A DNA stretch of 64,000 bases from Leptospirales bacterium (GTDB lineage Bacteria > Spirochaetota > Leptospiria > Leptospirales > Leptonemataceae). The DNA lies in contig JAIBBN010000002.1 of NCBI GenBank assembly GCA_019694655.1, positions 124,001 through 188,000 on the forward strand. Direction: 5' to 3'. Positions 36,269 through 44,718 of the stretch are shown piece after piece. Each line of letters opens with the position of its first letter. Position 1 is the first letter of the stretch. A model generated the notes under the pieces. It did no database searches. It worked only from the letters and a program-made list of their open reading frames with translations, and was not told where the DNA came from. The position numbers and the translations under genes are program-made.

Positions 36269-37774
36269 ATGGATCGCCAGCAGCTGAAAGTATGGCCGCC
36301 GCTCTGGGTGTCGCTCTTGCCTCTGGCATTGCTCAGCGGTCTATTGATCCTCACAGTTCGCAAATATGGCGCTGATGCGTCCAGCGGACCCAATCAGGCG
36401 GCGCTCATTTTCAGCGGGCTGGCGGCGGCGGCCCTGGCTCGAATTCGGGGATTGCATTGGGCGGAGATAGAAGAACAACTGATCCGGTCCGTTGGCTATG
36501 TTACCCAGGCGATTGTAATCCTGCTTCTGGTCGGCGCGTTGATCGGCAGCTGGATGCTGGGCGGAGTGGCGCCAACGCTGATCGATATTGGCATCAGCGC
36601 ATTGAATGTACGTGCCTTTCCGGTTACCGCCTTTCTGGTTGCGGCCGGCGCTTCGCTGGCCACCGGCAGCTCCTGGAGCACTGCCGGAACGCTTGGCGTG
36701 GCTTTGATGGGAGTCGGCGCGACGCTGGGCGTCGACCCGGCGCTGGCCGCCGGCGCCATTGTGTCCGGCGCCTACTTTGGAGATAAAATGTCGCCATTCT
36801 CCGATACCACGAATCTGGCATCCTCGATGGCCGGCGTGCCTTTGTTTACGCACATCCGGCACATGATCTGGACTACCGGGCCGGCGTCGTTAGCAACGCT
36901 TGCAGCGCTTGCCATTCTGGGTCTCAATGCGTCGTCACACGGCGCCGAAGATTTGCAGCGCATCGAAGCAATGCGCGCGGCAATTGCATTTCGCTTTGAT
37001 ACGCAGCTGTGGAATCTCTGGCCTGTGGCGCTGGTGATTGCGCTGTCCCTACGGCGCGTCCCGGCTATCCCGGCGCTTGCTCTGGGGACGCTTGCTGGAC
37101 TGCTCAACGCCGGAATCCTTCAGCACCGCGCCTGGGACTACTCTGCCGGTCTGCCTGGTCTTGCCACCGCTGCACTGCAGGCCGCCGCCAGCGGTTTTCG
37201 CTACGAAGGACCGGACGCAATGGCCCGCGATCTGTTGAGCCGCGGCGGTATGGCTTCAATGCTCAGCACCATCTGGCTGATTCTCTCGGCAATGGTGTTC
37301 AGCAGCGTGATGGAGGCCAGCGGTATGCTGGCCCGCGTCGCCTACGCAGTGATCCAGGTTGCACGCGGTACGGGTAACTTGATAGCCGCGACGCTGGGCA
37401 CTGCCGTGCTGCTCAACGCGACTGCCTCGGAGCAGTATCTTTCCATCGTACTGACCGGGCGTATGTATGCTTCAGCTTATCAGCAGGCCGGACTGGCGCC
37501 CAAGAACCTGTCCCGCGCCCTCGAGGATTCAGGCACGCTGAGCTCGGCCTTGATCCCCTGGAATACCTGTGGCGCCTTCATGCAGGGCGCTCTTGGCGTC
37601 AGCGCTATTGCCTACGGTCCTTTTGCCATATTGAACTGGTTGAACCCGCTGCTATCGGCCATCTATGGCTATACAGGATTCACTATTGAAAAATTGGAAG
37701 CAAAGCTGGACAACAGCGAAAGCAAGCCGCAGTGGCGGGATAGACGGGACTTGAACCCGCGGCCTCCGGTGTGA
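36269..37774 (+). CDS. nhaC: NhaC-family Na+/H+ antiporter
   Basis: 501 residues, about eleven hydrophobic segments. Family motifs: FLVAAGASLATGSSWSTAGTLG, VSGAYFGDKMSPFSDTTNLAS, and LNATASEQYLSIVLTGRMY. It exchanges Na+ for H+ across the inner membrane. The frame has no stop before the antisense tRNA-Asp gene: its last 13 codons (ending RDLNPRPPV) are the complement of the tRNA, a tail that is widespread in databases for this reason. The functional protein probably ends near the last helix at about residue 480. Confidence 0.88.
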   Translation: MDRQQLKVWPPLWVSLLPLALLSGLLILTVRKYGADASSGPNQAALIFSGLAAAALARIRGLHWAEIEEQLIRSVGYVTQAIVILLLVGALIGSWMLGGVAPTLIDIGISALNVRAFPVTAFLVAAGASLATGSSWSTAGTLGVALMGVGATLGVDPALAAGAIVSGAYFGDKMSPFSDTTNLASSMAGVPLFTHIRHMIWTTGPASLATLAALAILGLNASSHGAEDLQRIEAMRAAIAFRFDTQLWNLWPVALVIALSLRRVPAIPALALGTLAGLLNAGILQHRAWDYSAGLPGLATAALQAAASGFRYEGPDAMARDLLSRGGMASMLSTIWLILSAMVFSSVMEASGMLARVAYAVIQVARGTGNLIAATLGTAVLLNATASEQYLSIVLTGRMYASAYQQAGLAPKNLSRALEDSGTLSSALIPWNTCGAFMQGALGVSAIAYGPFAILNWLNPLLSAIYGYTGFTIEKLEAKLDNSESKPQWRDRRDLNPRPPV

Positions 37775-37809
37775 CAGACCGGCGCTCTAACCAGCTGAGC
37801 TACTACCCC
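37736..37809 (-). tRNA. tRNA-Asp (anticodon GTC)
   Basis: 74 nt on the minus strand: acceptor GGGGTAG/CTATCCC (one G-U) with discriminator G, D-arm TAGCTCAGCTGGTTAGAGC, anticodon stem CCGGT/ACCGG with loop CTGTCAC, and T-arm GCGGG-TTCAAGT-CCCGT. CCA is not encoded. Its 3' half overlaps the end of the convergent antiporter frame by 39 bp. Confidence 0.96.
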
Positions 37810-37827
37810 GTACGGTCAGGACAGCTA

Positions 37828-38271
37828 CTATTTCCTGCGACGTTGGTCGGTCAAATCATTCACCGGATGAAAGCGCATTCGCCATTCAAAAAATTGGCGC
37901 CACTCTGGTTCGCCCAGGCGACGATGTAGATGCCAGGCAAAGGGAATCAAGGGCAGATTGAACAAAAATCCAGGACCGGGAATCGCGCAGGCCAGAGCTG
38001 CGGCGCGCAACCAGCCGCGACTGGCCAGGAAGTAGGCCAGCGCCACGGCCAGGGCAACATAGAAGCTATGTACGCATGCATACCAACTGTAGTATACGCC
38101 GGCGCGGAGCGGTGCAATATCTTCCAGTCCAAGGAAGTGTGGCGGTCGAAGACTGAAGTAGAAACACAAGCTGCCCCATACCGCGCCCGCCGCTGCGCAG
38201 GCCAGCAGCTGACGAAGAATTCGGCGAAACTCAGCTTCCAGCAGTGCAGGGTGATCGGCAATAATAGCCAT
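37828..38271 (-). CDS. Small polytopic membrane protein
   Basis: 147 residues with about four hydrophobic segments (QLLACAAAGAVWGSLCFYF, YSWYACVHSFYVALAVALAYFLA, AAALACAIPGPGFLFNLPLIPFAW). No family recognised. The C-terminus is basic and charged (WRQFFEWRMRFHPVNDL). It lies 18 bp upstream of the tRNA-Asp gene on the same strand and diverges from the patatin gene. Confidence 0.65.
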   Translation of the reverse strand: MAIIADHPALLEAEFRRILRQLLACAAAGAVWGSLCFYFSLRPPHFLGLEDIAPLRAGVYYSWYACVHSFYVALAVALAYFLASRGWLRAAALACAIPGPGFLFNLPLIPFAWHLHRRLGEPEWRQFFEWRMRFHPVNDLTDQRRRK

Positions 38272-38331
38272 GGCATCAGAAGAGAGGGAATGCAGTTGCC
38301 AGGCGCCGCGAGGCGTTGGAGCTAGCGAGGG

Positions 38332-39261
38332 ATGGGCGGCTTTCTGCAGCGAGCAATTTCCCGCTTCCAGAAACCGCGGGTGGCCCTGGCCCTATCTGGC
38401 GGCGGGTGCAAGGCCTTCTTTGCACTGGGCGCCGGCAAAGTGCTGATTGAGGGCGGCGCGCCGGTAAGCATCGTTTCCGGGACCTCGGCCGGAGCGGCGA
38501 TGGCGATGGCGGTGATCGCCGGCCTTGGCGACGATATCGTTAACTACTTTGTCCAGATTACGCGGCGCAACAAAGCCAACTTCTACTGGACCTGGCTCTT
38601 ACGCGGCAAGCGTCCCTTCCCGCATGAGCGCATGTATCGCAGCGCTCTGGCTGCCTACATGGATCTGGACCGACTGCGTTCCTCGCCCATCGGGCTGCGC
38701 GTCAATGCGCTGCTGATGCCGCCCGAACTCTACGTTGCTTCCGGTCGCTGGCGATTGTACCGCTTGATTGCCGACATCGTCGCCGGCTACCGCAAGGAGA
38801 TGGCGCTGGCCAGGCAGGGTATCTATCGTAATATTTTGCGCGAAATCAGCCAGCGCGCCGGATTGATTGAAAAGGTTTTTACGGAACAGGACCTCTACTC
38901 CCCGGCGCGCGCCGAGAACATTGTCATGGCCTCCAGCTCGGCGCCGCCCATTGTGCGCGTGCAACGTCTGGATGACGGTCACTTCTATCTCGATGGCGGC
39001 ATTTTCAACAACCTGCCGGTCTCCATACTGCCGCCGGCAACGCTGACCGTCGCCGTTTTCTATGAGGAACTGGCCCGCAAACAGCTGGAGGCCCAGGGCG
39101 ACCACCTTGGACGGCAAATGATCTACATTGCGCCGGGTCGGCCACTGCCGATCACCAGCTTCGACTACGCCAATCCAGAAGGCGTGCGCCAGACCTACGA
39201 GATGGGTCTGCGCGCCGGCGAAAGAGCGCTGCGCGAGATTCACAGTCGACTGGCTGGCTGA
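38332..39261 (+). CDS. Patatin-like phospholipase
   Basis: 309 residues. Oxyanion-hole motif LALSGGGCKAFFALGA, nucleophile elbow VSGTSAG (Ser), and catalytic Asp in FYLDGGIFNNLPV (DGG variant). This serine/aspartate dyad hydrolyses acyl esters of phospholipids. There is no signal peptide, so it acts in the cytoplasm or is recruited to the membrane. Followed 20 bp later by an ABC exporter pair, so it may be part of a lipid/surface glycan unit. Confidence 0.88.
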   Translation: MGGFLQRAISRFQKPRVALALSGGGCKAFFALGAGKVLIEGGAPVSIVSGTSAGAAMAMAVIAGLGDDIVNYFVQITRRNKANFYWTWLLRGKRPFPHERMYRSALAAYMDLDRLRSSPIGLRVNALLMPPELYVASGRWRLYRLIADIVAGYRKEMALARQGIYRNILREISQRAGLIEKVFTEQDLYSPARAENIVMASSSAPPIVRVQRLDDGHFYLDGGIFNNLPVSILPPATLTVAVFYEELARKQLEAQGDHLGRQMIYIAPGRPLPITSFDYANPEGVRQTYEMGLRAGERALREIHSRLAG

Positions 39262-39280
39262 GCTGGCCAGAGTCGTCCTG

Positions 39281-40030
39281 ATGCGCAAGCTGTCGACGAT
39301 CTGGGCTCTGGTCAGGCGCGACTACGCCCTGCAATATGCTGGTTCGCTGCTTGGCCTGATCTGGGTCTTCATCCAGAACAATCTGCTGATCTTGATTTAC
39401 AGCGCTGTCTTTCTTGGATTGAACATCGGCCGCGCACCGTCTGACCAGGGCTTTGGCGCCTACCTGCTCAGCGGTCTTATTTTCTGGCTGCCATTGCAAG
39501 AATTGCTGCTGCGAGGCAGCGCTATCCTTTCTGAAAATCGCTCGCTTTTGAAGCGATCCCCGGTTGGCGCCGATCTTTTGCTCTGGATTCCTTACGTGCA
39601 GTACCTGCTGCATTTTACGATTACCAGTCTGCCGGCCTTTCTGCTGCTGGCGCTGCGCAGCGAACTTCGGTTGCCACAATTCTTGCTGGCCTATCCGCTT
39701 GCCGCTCTGGCCGGACTCTATTTGTTAATGGCTCTACACTATCTGGCTCGCGCCAACCTGCTATTAAAAGATCTGTCGCCCTTGATTCGCTTGCTCAGTC
39801 AGCTGCTCTTCTGGTCGGCGCCCGTCCTGTACCGGGGGGAAGGATGGTTGGGAAAGATCAACCAATGGAATCCCTTCACGGTTTTCTTGCAGCTGTTTCG
39901 CGGCGCCACCCTGCCTGTGGCGATGCAGCCCCTCTTCTGGCCGGCCCTGCTATTCTATGCAGTCGTTGCCGCTTTCTTGCTGCTGGCTGCGCGCCGCCGG
40001 CTGCATGCCGTCGCTCTGGATCATCTGTAG
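39281..40030 (+). CDS. Polysaccharide-export ABC transporter permease (Wzm-like)
   Basis: 249 residues, six hydrophobic segments, ABC-2/TagG-Wzm family. Typical N-terminus (WALVRRDYALQYAGSLLGLIWVFIQNNLLILIYSAVF) and the NQWNPFTVFLQLFRGATL motif before the last helices. It exports an undecaprenyl- or lipid-linked polysaccharide across the inner membrane with the Wzt-like ATPase encoded 3 bp downstream. ATG at 39281 gives the family-typical length. Confidence 0.9.
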   Translation: MRKLSTIWALVRRDYALQYAGSLLGLIWVFIQNNLLILIYSAVFLGLNIGRAPSDQGFGAYLLSGLIFWLPLQELLLRGSAILSENRSLLKRSPVGADLLLWIPYVQYLLHFTITSLPAFLLLALRSELRLPQFLLAYPLAALAGLYLLMALHYLARANLLLKDLSPLIRLLSQLLFWSAPVLYRGEGWLGKINQWNPFTVFLQLFRGATLPVAMQPLFWPALLFYAVVAAFLLLAARRRLHAVALDHL

Positions 40031-40033
40031 CCG

Positions 40034-41233
40034 ATGAATGCGCTTCAAATTGAGGGACTCAGCAAACGCTACCGGGGCTTCTCGCGCTCGCCGCGTCGCC
40101 TGCTGGCGGCGCTCAGCGGCGGATTCTGGGGTTTTGATCGACAGTACCTGGCCATCGATGATTTAAGTTTGCAACTATCGCGGGGAGAAGCGCTGGGCCT
40201 CATCGGCCGCAATGGGGCTGGCAAATCGACGCTCTTGAAGCTAATTGCTGGAGTGCTTGCCCCGGACCGCGGCCTTTTGCAGCGCCCGTCCGACCTGCGC
40301 GCAATCCTGGAGCTAGGCGTCGGCTTCAACCCCGAGCTTTCCGGCGAAGAGAACGCCTTTTACAACGGCATTCTGTGGGGCGAATCGACCAGCGCTATGA
40401 CGGCGGCCATGGACTCGATCTTTGCCTTCGCTGGGTTGGAAGAATTTCGCACGCAGCCCTTGTTCAGCTATTCTTCGGGAATGGCAATGCGGCTGGGATT
40501 TGCACTGGCGACCATGCGTCGGCCATCGCTGCTACTGGTCGATGAGGCCCTATCGGTGGGCGACGCCGCTTTCCAGCAACGGTGTCTGCAGCGCATGCGA
40601 CAATTTCAGGAGGAGGGCAGTGCGCTGCTAATTGTCAGTCACGATCTCGGATTGATGAGCGACTTCTGCGATCGCATCATTCTTCTGGACCACGGTCGCA
40701 AGGTTTACGATGGCGCGCCGCGCGCCGCAGTGGAGGCTTACATGCATCTGCTGGCAAAGCATCCCGCCGATTCGGGCAAGGATATTGCCGCCGCCAGCAA
40801 CTATGCGGCCTTTGTCGAAGAGCTGAGCATTCGGGCCGTCAACGCACGCGGCGGCGATGTGCTGGCGGTAGGCGAGGAGGCGCTGGTCGAAATCAGTTTT
40901 CGAGCTCGCGTGCCGATGGAAAATCTGACTGTTGGCTTTCACCTTAGCAATGCTTACAATCAGAAGGTTTTTGGCGTTAACAGTCGCCTGCTTGGCGAAA
41001 CCCTGCCGCAACTGGAGGCCGGCGACAGGCTGCAGGTTGAATTTGCCTGGCCGGCCAATCTGGCGCCAGGTAAGTATACGCTTTCAGCATCCGTTCATCG
41101 CGGCGCATCGCACGTTGAAGGATGCTGGTTCTGGGGCGAAAGCCTGGCGTCATTTGAAATTGAACGCATCGCAAGCCCGCCTTTCGTAGGTCAGGCCTAC
41201 CTGCCCACTCGCTTCAAAGCACGCAAGCTATGA
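40034..41233 (+). CDS. Polysaccharide-export ABC ATPase (Wzt-like) with C-terminal binding domain
   Basis: 399 residues. Walker A LIGRNGAGKSTLLKL, signature FSYSSGMAMRLGFALA, Walker B LLLVDEALSVGD, switch His in LIVSHDLGLM. Residues about 255-395 form an extra beta-sandwich (EALVEISFRARVPMENLTVGFHLSNAYNQKVFGVNS), the Wzt C-terminal carbohydrate-recognition domain that reads the non-reducing end of O-antigen chains. This implies export of a chain-terminated O-polysaccharide. Confidence 0.92.
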   Translation: MNALQIEGLSKRYRGFSRSPRRLLAALSGGFWGFDRQYLAIDDLSLQLSRGEALGLIGRNGAGKSTLLKLIAGVLAPDRGLLQRPSDLRAILELGVGFNPELSGEENAFYNGILWGESTSAMTAAMDSIFAFAGLEEFRTQPLFSYSSGMAMRLGFALATMRRPSLLLVDEALSVGDAAFQQRCLQRMRQFQEEGSALLIVSHDLGLMSDFCDRIILLDHGRKVYDGAPRAAVEAYMHLLAKHPADSGKDIAAASNYAAFVEELSIRAVNARGGDVLAVGEEALVEISFRARVPMENLTVGFHLSNAYNQKVFGVNSRLLGETLPQLEAGDRLQVEFAWPANLAPGKYTLSASVHRGASHVEGCWFWGESLASFEIERIASPPFVGQAYLPTRFKARKL

Positions 41234-41287
41234 AATCTTTGCCGGCGACGCAGGCCGCTGCCAGCGGGGGGCCGTCGATTTGCCGCT

Positions 41288-41446
41288 CTACTTGCGCAGG
41301 ATTACCCAAACCGCGTGGATAATGCCAGGAAGGTAGCCAAAGATTGTCAAAATGATATTCAGCCAGAAATGCAGGCCAATGCCAACCTGCAAGAAGACGC
41401 CGACCGGCGGCAGAATGATGGCCAGCAGAATACGAACAACGTCCAT
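41288..41446 (-). CDS. YqaE/Pmp3-family small membrane protein
   Basis: 52 residues: two hydrophobic helices (VVRILLAIILPPVGVFLQVGI and FWLNIILTIFGYLPGIIHAVWVI) with the family's LPP(x)GVFL(x)VG and GY(x)PG(x)IHA motifs. ATG at 41446 has GAGG 5 nt upstream. This UPF0057 family modulates membrane potential and is often stress-induced. Convergent with the Wzt gene. Confidence 0.93.
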   Translation of the reverse strand: MDVVRILLAIILPPVGVFLQVGIGLHFWLNIILTIFGYLPGIIHAVWVILRK

Positions 41447-41598
41447 GAGAACCTCGGCCCCTGAAGAGCACGGGCAAGATCGATGCACGGCAGCTATGCA
41501 CAAGCAAAAAGTTGCGGGCCCACAGCAGAGAACCGCTCAGGGCGAAAGGGCTTGCTCGATTTGTCGAAGTTGCAGATCTCGCAAGGCAAGTCGCTCCA

Positions 41599-42453
41599 AT
41601 GGAAGTCCAAACTAAACATTCTGCGAAAATTGAGCGTCCGATCGGATCGGGGCGCCTGGTTCAGAGAGCAGTCTTAGCGATTGCCCTTGGCATAGCAGCC
41701 GGCCGGGGACTTCGCGCCGACACAGTTGTACTTCGCAGCGGCGAGGAACTGCTGAACGTACGCGTGCGGCCCAGCGGCGCGGCCCACACCATCTATTTTC
41801 CAGATGGCTCGCGTCGACGCATAGCAAACGCACAAATCCGCAGTATTCGATCGCTGCCCACCAGCTGGGAACAAAGCGCCCAAAGGCCGCCAGCGGCCGC
41901 CATTCAGCCAGCGCCAGCGGTCACTGCGCCTGCCGGGCCGCTTGAGCCCGCTCTTCAGGAAATGCCGGCGACCGGACGCAATCTGACGCCAATCATACAA
42001 TCGGCTATCTGGCCGGGCTGGGGCCAGTACAGCGAGGGGCGCGAGCTTCATGCTGCCGTGTATGCAATTGGCGCAGGTTTCTTGCTGGAACGTTACTGGC
42101 GTCTGCGTCAGCGCCATTCGGCCGCGGAGGCCGACTACAATGATCCAGCGCCTACCGGTGCAGTTGCCTTCCAGACGCTCAACGGCCGCCTCTCAATTCT
42201 TCAAGCTGCGACCATCAACGTGCTTTACCTGGCTTCAAAGGAACGAACAGTGTTTGCCCTGGAAAAGGAGACCAACAATACTGCAATCGCTTTGAGCTTG
42301 CTCTGGGCGTGGAACCTGGTCGATATTGTTTTTGGCGGTCCGCCCTGGCAGGCGAATTGGCCGCTGATCTCGATCAATCGGGCGCCTTCGTTGCATTGGC
42401 GTTTGAGCGCGGGCCCCGGTACGGTAGTGGCATGTCTTCAAATCCAATATTGA
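41599..42453 (+). CDS. Exported protein with LA_0442/LA_0875-like N-domain and DUF5683-like membrane region
   Basis: About 284 residues from the ATG at 41599. A hydrophobic N-terminal segment (RAVLAIALGIAAGRGLRA) is followed by a small beta domain (DTVVLRSGEELLNVRV ... IYFPDGSRRRIANAQIRSI), the form I recall from leptospiral LA_0442/LA_0875 proteins. A proline/alanine linker leads to a membrane region beginning LTPIIQSAIWPGWGQYSEGRE, the WPGWGQ motif of DUF5683-type proteins, with two or three more hydrophobic segments. Function unknown. It lies just upstream of the ECF sigma operon. Confidence 0.65.
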   Translation: MEVQTKHSAKIERPIGSGRLVQRAVLAIALGIAAGRGLRADTVVLRSGEELLNVRVRPSGAAHTIYFPDGSRRRIANAQIRSIRSLPTSWEQSAQRPPAAAIQPAPAVTAPAGPLEPALQEMPATGRNLTPIIQSAIWPGWGQYSEGRELHAAVYAIGAGFLLERYWRLRQRHSAAEADYNDPAPTGAVAFQTLNGRLSILQAATINVLYLASKERTVFALEKETNNTAIALSLLWAWNLVDIVFGGPPWQANWPLISINRAPSLHWRLSAGPGTVVACLQIQY

Positions 42454-42650
42454 TCCGCAGCGGGCTGCTGCGCCGCGGCCTTTCAATGATCGCTGTTGCA
42501 CTGCTGTCGCTCATCGGGGCCTGCATTGCTTCGGAACTGAGCAATGGCTTTGATCTCAAGGGGCCTCGCTCAATTCTCATTGGCTTTCTGGGCGCCCCAG
42601 CCTGTGTTTACGACGGGTCATTGTTTGACGGATGTAGTTTTGGTCCTTGA
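42432..42650 (+). CDS. Small putative lipoprotein
   Basis: 72 residues from the ATG at 42432, overlapping the end of the preceding gene by 22 bp. It has a basic N-terminus, a hydrophobic segment (LSMIAVALLSLIGAC) with a lipobox-like LIGAC, and a short Gly/Phe-rich mature part. No family recognised. It stops 40 bp before the ECF-type promoter motif. It could also be a non-functional reading frame. Confidence 0.4.
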   Translation: MSSNPILIRSGLLRRGLSMIAVALLSLIGACIASELSNGFDLKGPRSILIGFLGAPACVYDGSLFDGCSFGP

Positions 42651-42690
42651 GTTTTGCAGAGATGTTCAGGGTCCGGCGGAATCAGCAAAA

Positions 42691-42720
42691 TTTGAGAAAT
42701 GACTGTGGCCTCTATGTATA
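42691..42720 (+). promoter_or_regulatory. Candidate ECF-type promoter of the sigma/anti-sigma operon
   Basis: TTTGAGAAATGA at 42691-42702 is identical to a 12-mer at 44685-44696 ahead of the lipoprotein gene. Such sharing is expected of a -35 element read by the ECF sigma factor encoded just downstream. The -10 region would fall near 42714-42720 (ATGTATA); it is not clearly conserved between the two sites beyond TA. Confidence 0.5.
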
Positions 42721-42762
42721 GAAGGCGTGCTTCGGCAGAGGTTTATCAGTCGCCAATCGCAG

Positions 42763-43338
42763 ATGGCAGCCAGAGACGCGCTGCTAGCTCTGGGCGTGCT
42801 TGTGACTGAAATGCTGGAGGAAGAGGAACTTGCCGCTTTCCTGGGAAAGCACGGCGACCAGATTTACTCCTACCTTTGCATCCTCTGTCGCGATGAAGAG
42901 AAGGCGGCGGAAGCATTGCAAAACGCGTATCTGAAGTTCTTGAAAATGGTGCGTCGCGGAAAGGTGCGCAGAGAATCGGCAGTTGCCTATCTGCAGACCA
43001 TTGCCAGAAACGACTACTTCAGCTCGCTGCGCCAGGACCGCCGAAACATGCCGCTGCTGGACGAACCTCCGGATAGCGACGCGCAGGATCGCGCTGCAAG
43101 CGCTGCACTGGCCCGTGAATTGCGCCTGGTAATGTACGAAACGATGAGCGCTGCAGCTACGCCGCAGGATGTAGCGCGCGTCATGCAATTACGCTTTATC
43201 GATAACCTTAGCGTAGAAGAAATTTGCAGCCAGCTGGAAAAGTCGCCGGCAACCATTTATCGTCTGATGGAGAAATCGCTTACCTTGCTTGCCGAAGCCT
43301 GCCGTAAAGCAGGAATCCAACCGGGGGGACTCAGCTGA
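42763..43338 (+). CDS. ECF-family RNA polymerase sigma factor
   Basis: About 191 residues from ATG 42763 (in-frame alternatives GTG 42727 and ATG 42811). Region 2 helices (DQIYSYLCILCRDEEKAAEALQNAYLKFLKMV ... YLQTIARNDYFSSLRQDRR) and region 4 (ARVMQLRFIDNLSVEEICSQLEKSPATIYRLMEKSL) are clear. GTG 42727 would place the start on the predicted transcription start, so I prefer 42763. The next gene begins within its stop codon (TGATG) and encodes a FecR-like anti-sigma factor. The likely regulon includes its own promoter and the 44.8-kb lipoprotein gene. Confidence 0.85.
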   Translation: MAARDALLALGVLVTEMLEEEELAAFLGKHGDQIYSYLCILCRDEEKAAEALQNAYLKFLKMVRRGKVRRESAVAYLQTIARNDYFSSLRQDRRNMPLLDEPPDSDAQDRAASAALARELRLVMYETMSAAATPQDVARVMQLRFIDNLSVEEICSQLEKSPATIYRLMEKSLTLLAEACRKAGIQPGGLS

Positions 43339-44648
43339 TGAGCAGCGAAGAAGAGCGCAAAGAGCTGGCGCGCCGCTTGCTTGAGCAGTCACCCGAGAAC
43401 TGGCCGGCGGAATTGCAAGGCTTGCGGGGCGCAGCCCGGAAGATGCCGCCGGAATTGCGCGATCGACTGATCGCAATGCACAGAGTCCCGGCAGTCGCGA
43501 GGGGGACGGCTTCAGATTTCTGGCGGAAGCGTCTGCTCAGTGCGGCCGCTGCACTGCTGCTGGCTGCCGGCGTTGGTTTTGGGACCTATCGGTATTTGCA
43601 GCAAGATGAGAGCTACCAGGCAGAGCTGGTCGCTCTCAGCGGAGCGATGAAATCGGCTGGAAATGAGGCCAGAACGGGCCTCCTGGTGGCGGAAAGCGAT
43701 CGCCTGCAAGCAAGCCAGGAAGCGCGCGCGGCCCTGGCGCTGAGTCTGCCGGCGGCGCGCATTGAATGGCGAATCTTCGGTGCAGCAGAATTGCAATTGG
43801 CTCGCCTGCGCGGCGACCAGGCTGTCGTCGCACTTAGCAGTGGTCGTCTATATTCGCGAATGGATCGAACAGGGATCGAAGAACGTCCCGTCGCGCTTGT
43901 CATTCATATGGCGCATAGCGCGGCCGAGGTCCGTGGCACGCGCTTTATTTCGGAAGCGTCCCAACAGCAGGAAAGCCTGACGGGACTGGAAGGCGAGGTT
44001 CGCTTTCGACGTCGCTGGGATGCACTTGAGGAACTGCCGCCATCGGTGCTGGCGCTTTCTCCTTTACTGGAGAGAGCTCTTGAGATTTTGCAGCAGGCTA
44101 ACAGCGTGGTGGGGCCAGCCACAGCGTCAACAGTACCCGTCGCTGATTTTGATCGACGCTTGAATGCCGTGGCGCGCCTGCGATCCTTGCTGGAGGCGCC
44201 AGCATTCAGTACGCTCCGCCAACATAGCGAGGCCTCGGACTCTGAACTGCAGCGTTGCCGGCAGGAAATCGCGAGCCGTTTCCCATCCGCGGCAGATTTG
44301 CAGGCAGAACTGACCGCCTTTCGTTTGGCCTTTGGCGATCCGCCGCAGGTGCAATCGATCGGCGAGGAGCGCTCCGATTTTCTGCAACAGGAGGCAGAGT
44401 CAATGAGCGAAGCGGAGCGCGATGCCCGCTACGCGAGCTTGCGCGCCGATCTCGCCGGAAAGGGAGAAGTAGAGTTCCGCGCGGCGGCAGTAGAACGTCT
44501 TGGCCGGGCGCCTCAGAGAATCCGCCTGAAAAGCGGCAAGGTCATCTTTGGCGTGATCTTTGGCGTGGAGGGTCGCTACCGGGTTTACACCGCGGACGAC
44601 ACGCTCTTGATTGCGCCGGAAGACATTGAGGAAATCAGCTTTGAATGA
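43338..44648 (+). CDS. FecR-like membrane anti-sigma factor
   Basis: 436 residues. A cytoplasmic N-terminus of about 60 residues would bind sigma; one transmembrane helix follows (LLSAAAALLLAAGVGFGTYRYL, about 65-85). The periplasmic part has a FecR-type domain (about 150-235: LSSGRLYSRMD ... AHSAAEVRGTRFISEAS ... TGLEGEVRFRRR), a long helical stretch, and a C-terminal small beta domain (IRLKSGKVIFGVIFGVEG ... IAPEDIEEISF) that resembles the N-terminal domain of the protein encoded at 41599. Coupled to the sigma gene by a 1-nt overlap. Confidence 0.8.
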   Translation: MSSEEERKELARRLLEQSPENWPAELQGLRGAARKMPPELRDRLIAMHRVPAVARGTASDFWRKRLLSAAAALLLAAGVGFGTYRYLQQDESYQAELVALSGAMKSAGNEARTGLLVAESDRLQASQEARAALALSLPAARIEWRIFGAAELQLARLRGDQAVVALSSGRLYSRMDRTGIEERPVALVIHMAHSAAEVRGTRFISEASQQQESLTGLEGEVRFRRRWDALEELPPSVLALSPLLERALEILQQANSVVGPATASTVPVADFDRRLNAVARLRSLLEAPAFSTLRQHSEASDSELQRCRQEIASRFPSAADLQAELTAFRLAFGDPPQVQSIGEERSDFLQQEAESMSEAERDARYASLRADLAGKGEVEFRAAAVERLGRAPQRIRLKSGKVIFGVIFGVEGRYRVYTADDTLLIAPEDIEEISFE

Positions 44649-44666
44649 AGACCGAGATGTAGAGCC

Positions 44667-44687
44667 TCCGGATTTCGGATTTTTTTT
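44667..44687 (+). terminator. Weak intrinsic terminator of the sigma operon
   Basis: A TCCG/CGGA stem with a 5-nt loop is followed by eight T's, 18 bp after the anti-sigma stop. The stem is short, so termination may be partial; the T tract runs into the next promoter motif. Confidence 0.45.
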
Positions 44688-44712
44688 GAGAAATGATTTG
44701 GCTGTCCGACTA
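44685..44712 (+). promoter_or_regulatory. Candidate ECF-type promoter of the lipoprotein/toxin locus
   Basis: Second copy of TTTGAGAAATGA (44685-44696). Downstream spacing to a TAGG at 44711 matches that to TATA in the sigma-operon copy. It lies 83 bp upstream of the lipoprotein start and suggests direct control by the ECF sigma factor encoded upstream. Confidence 0.5.
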
Positions 44713-44718
44713 GGTTTG

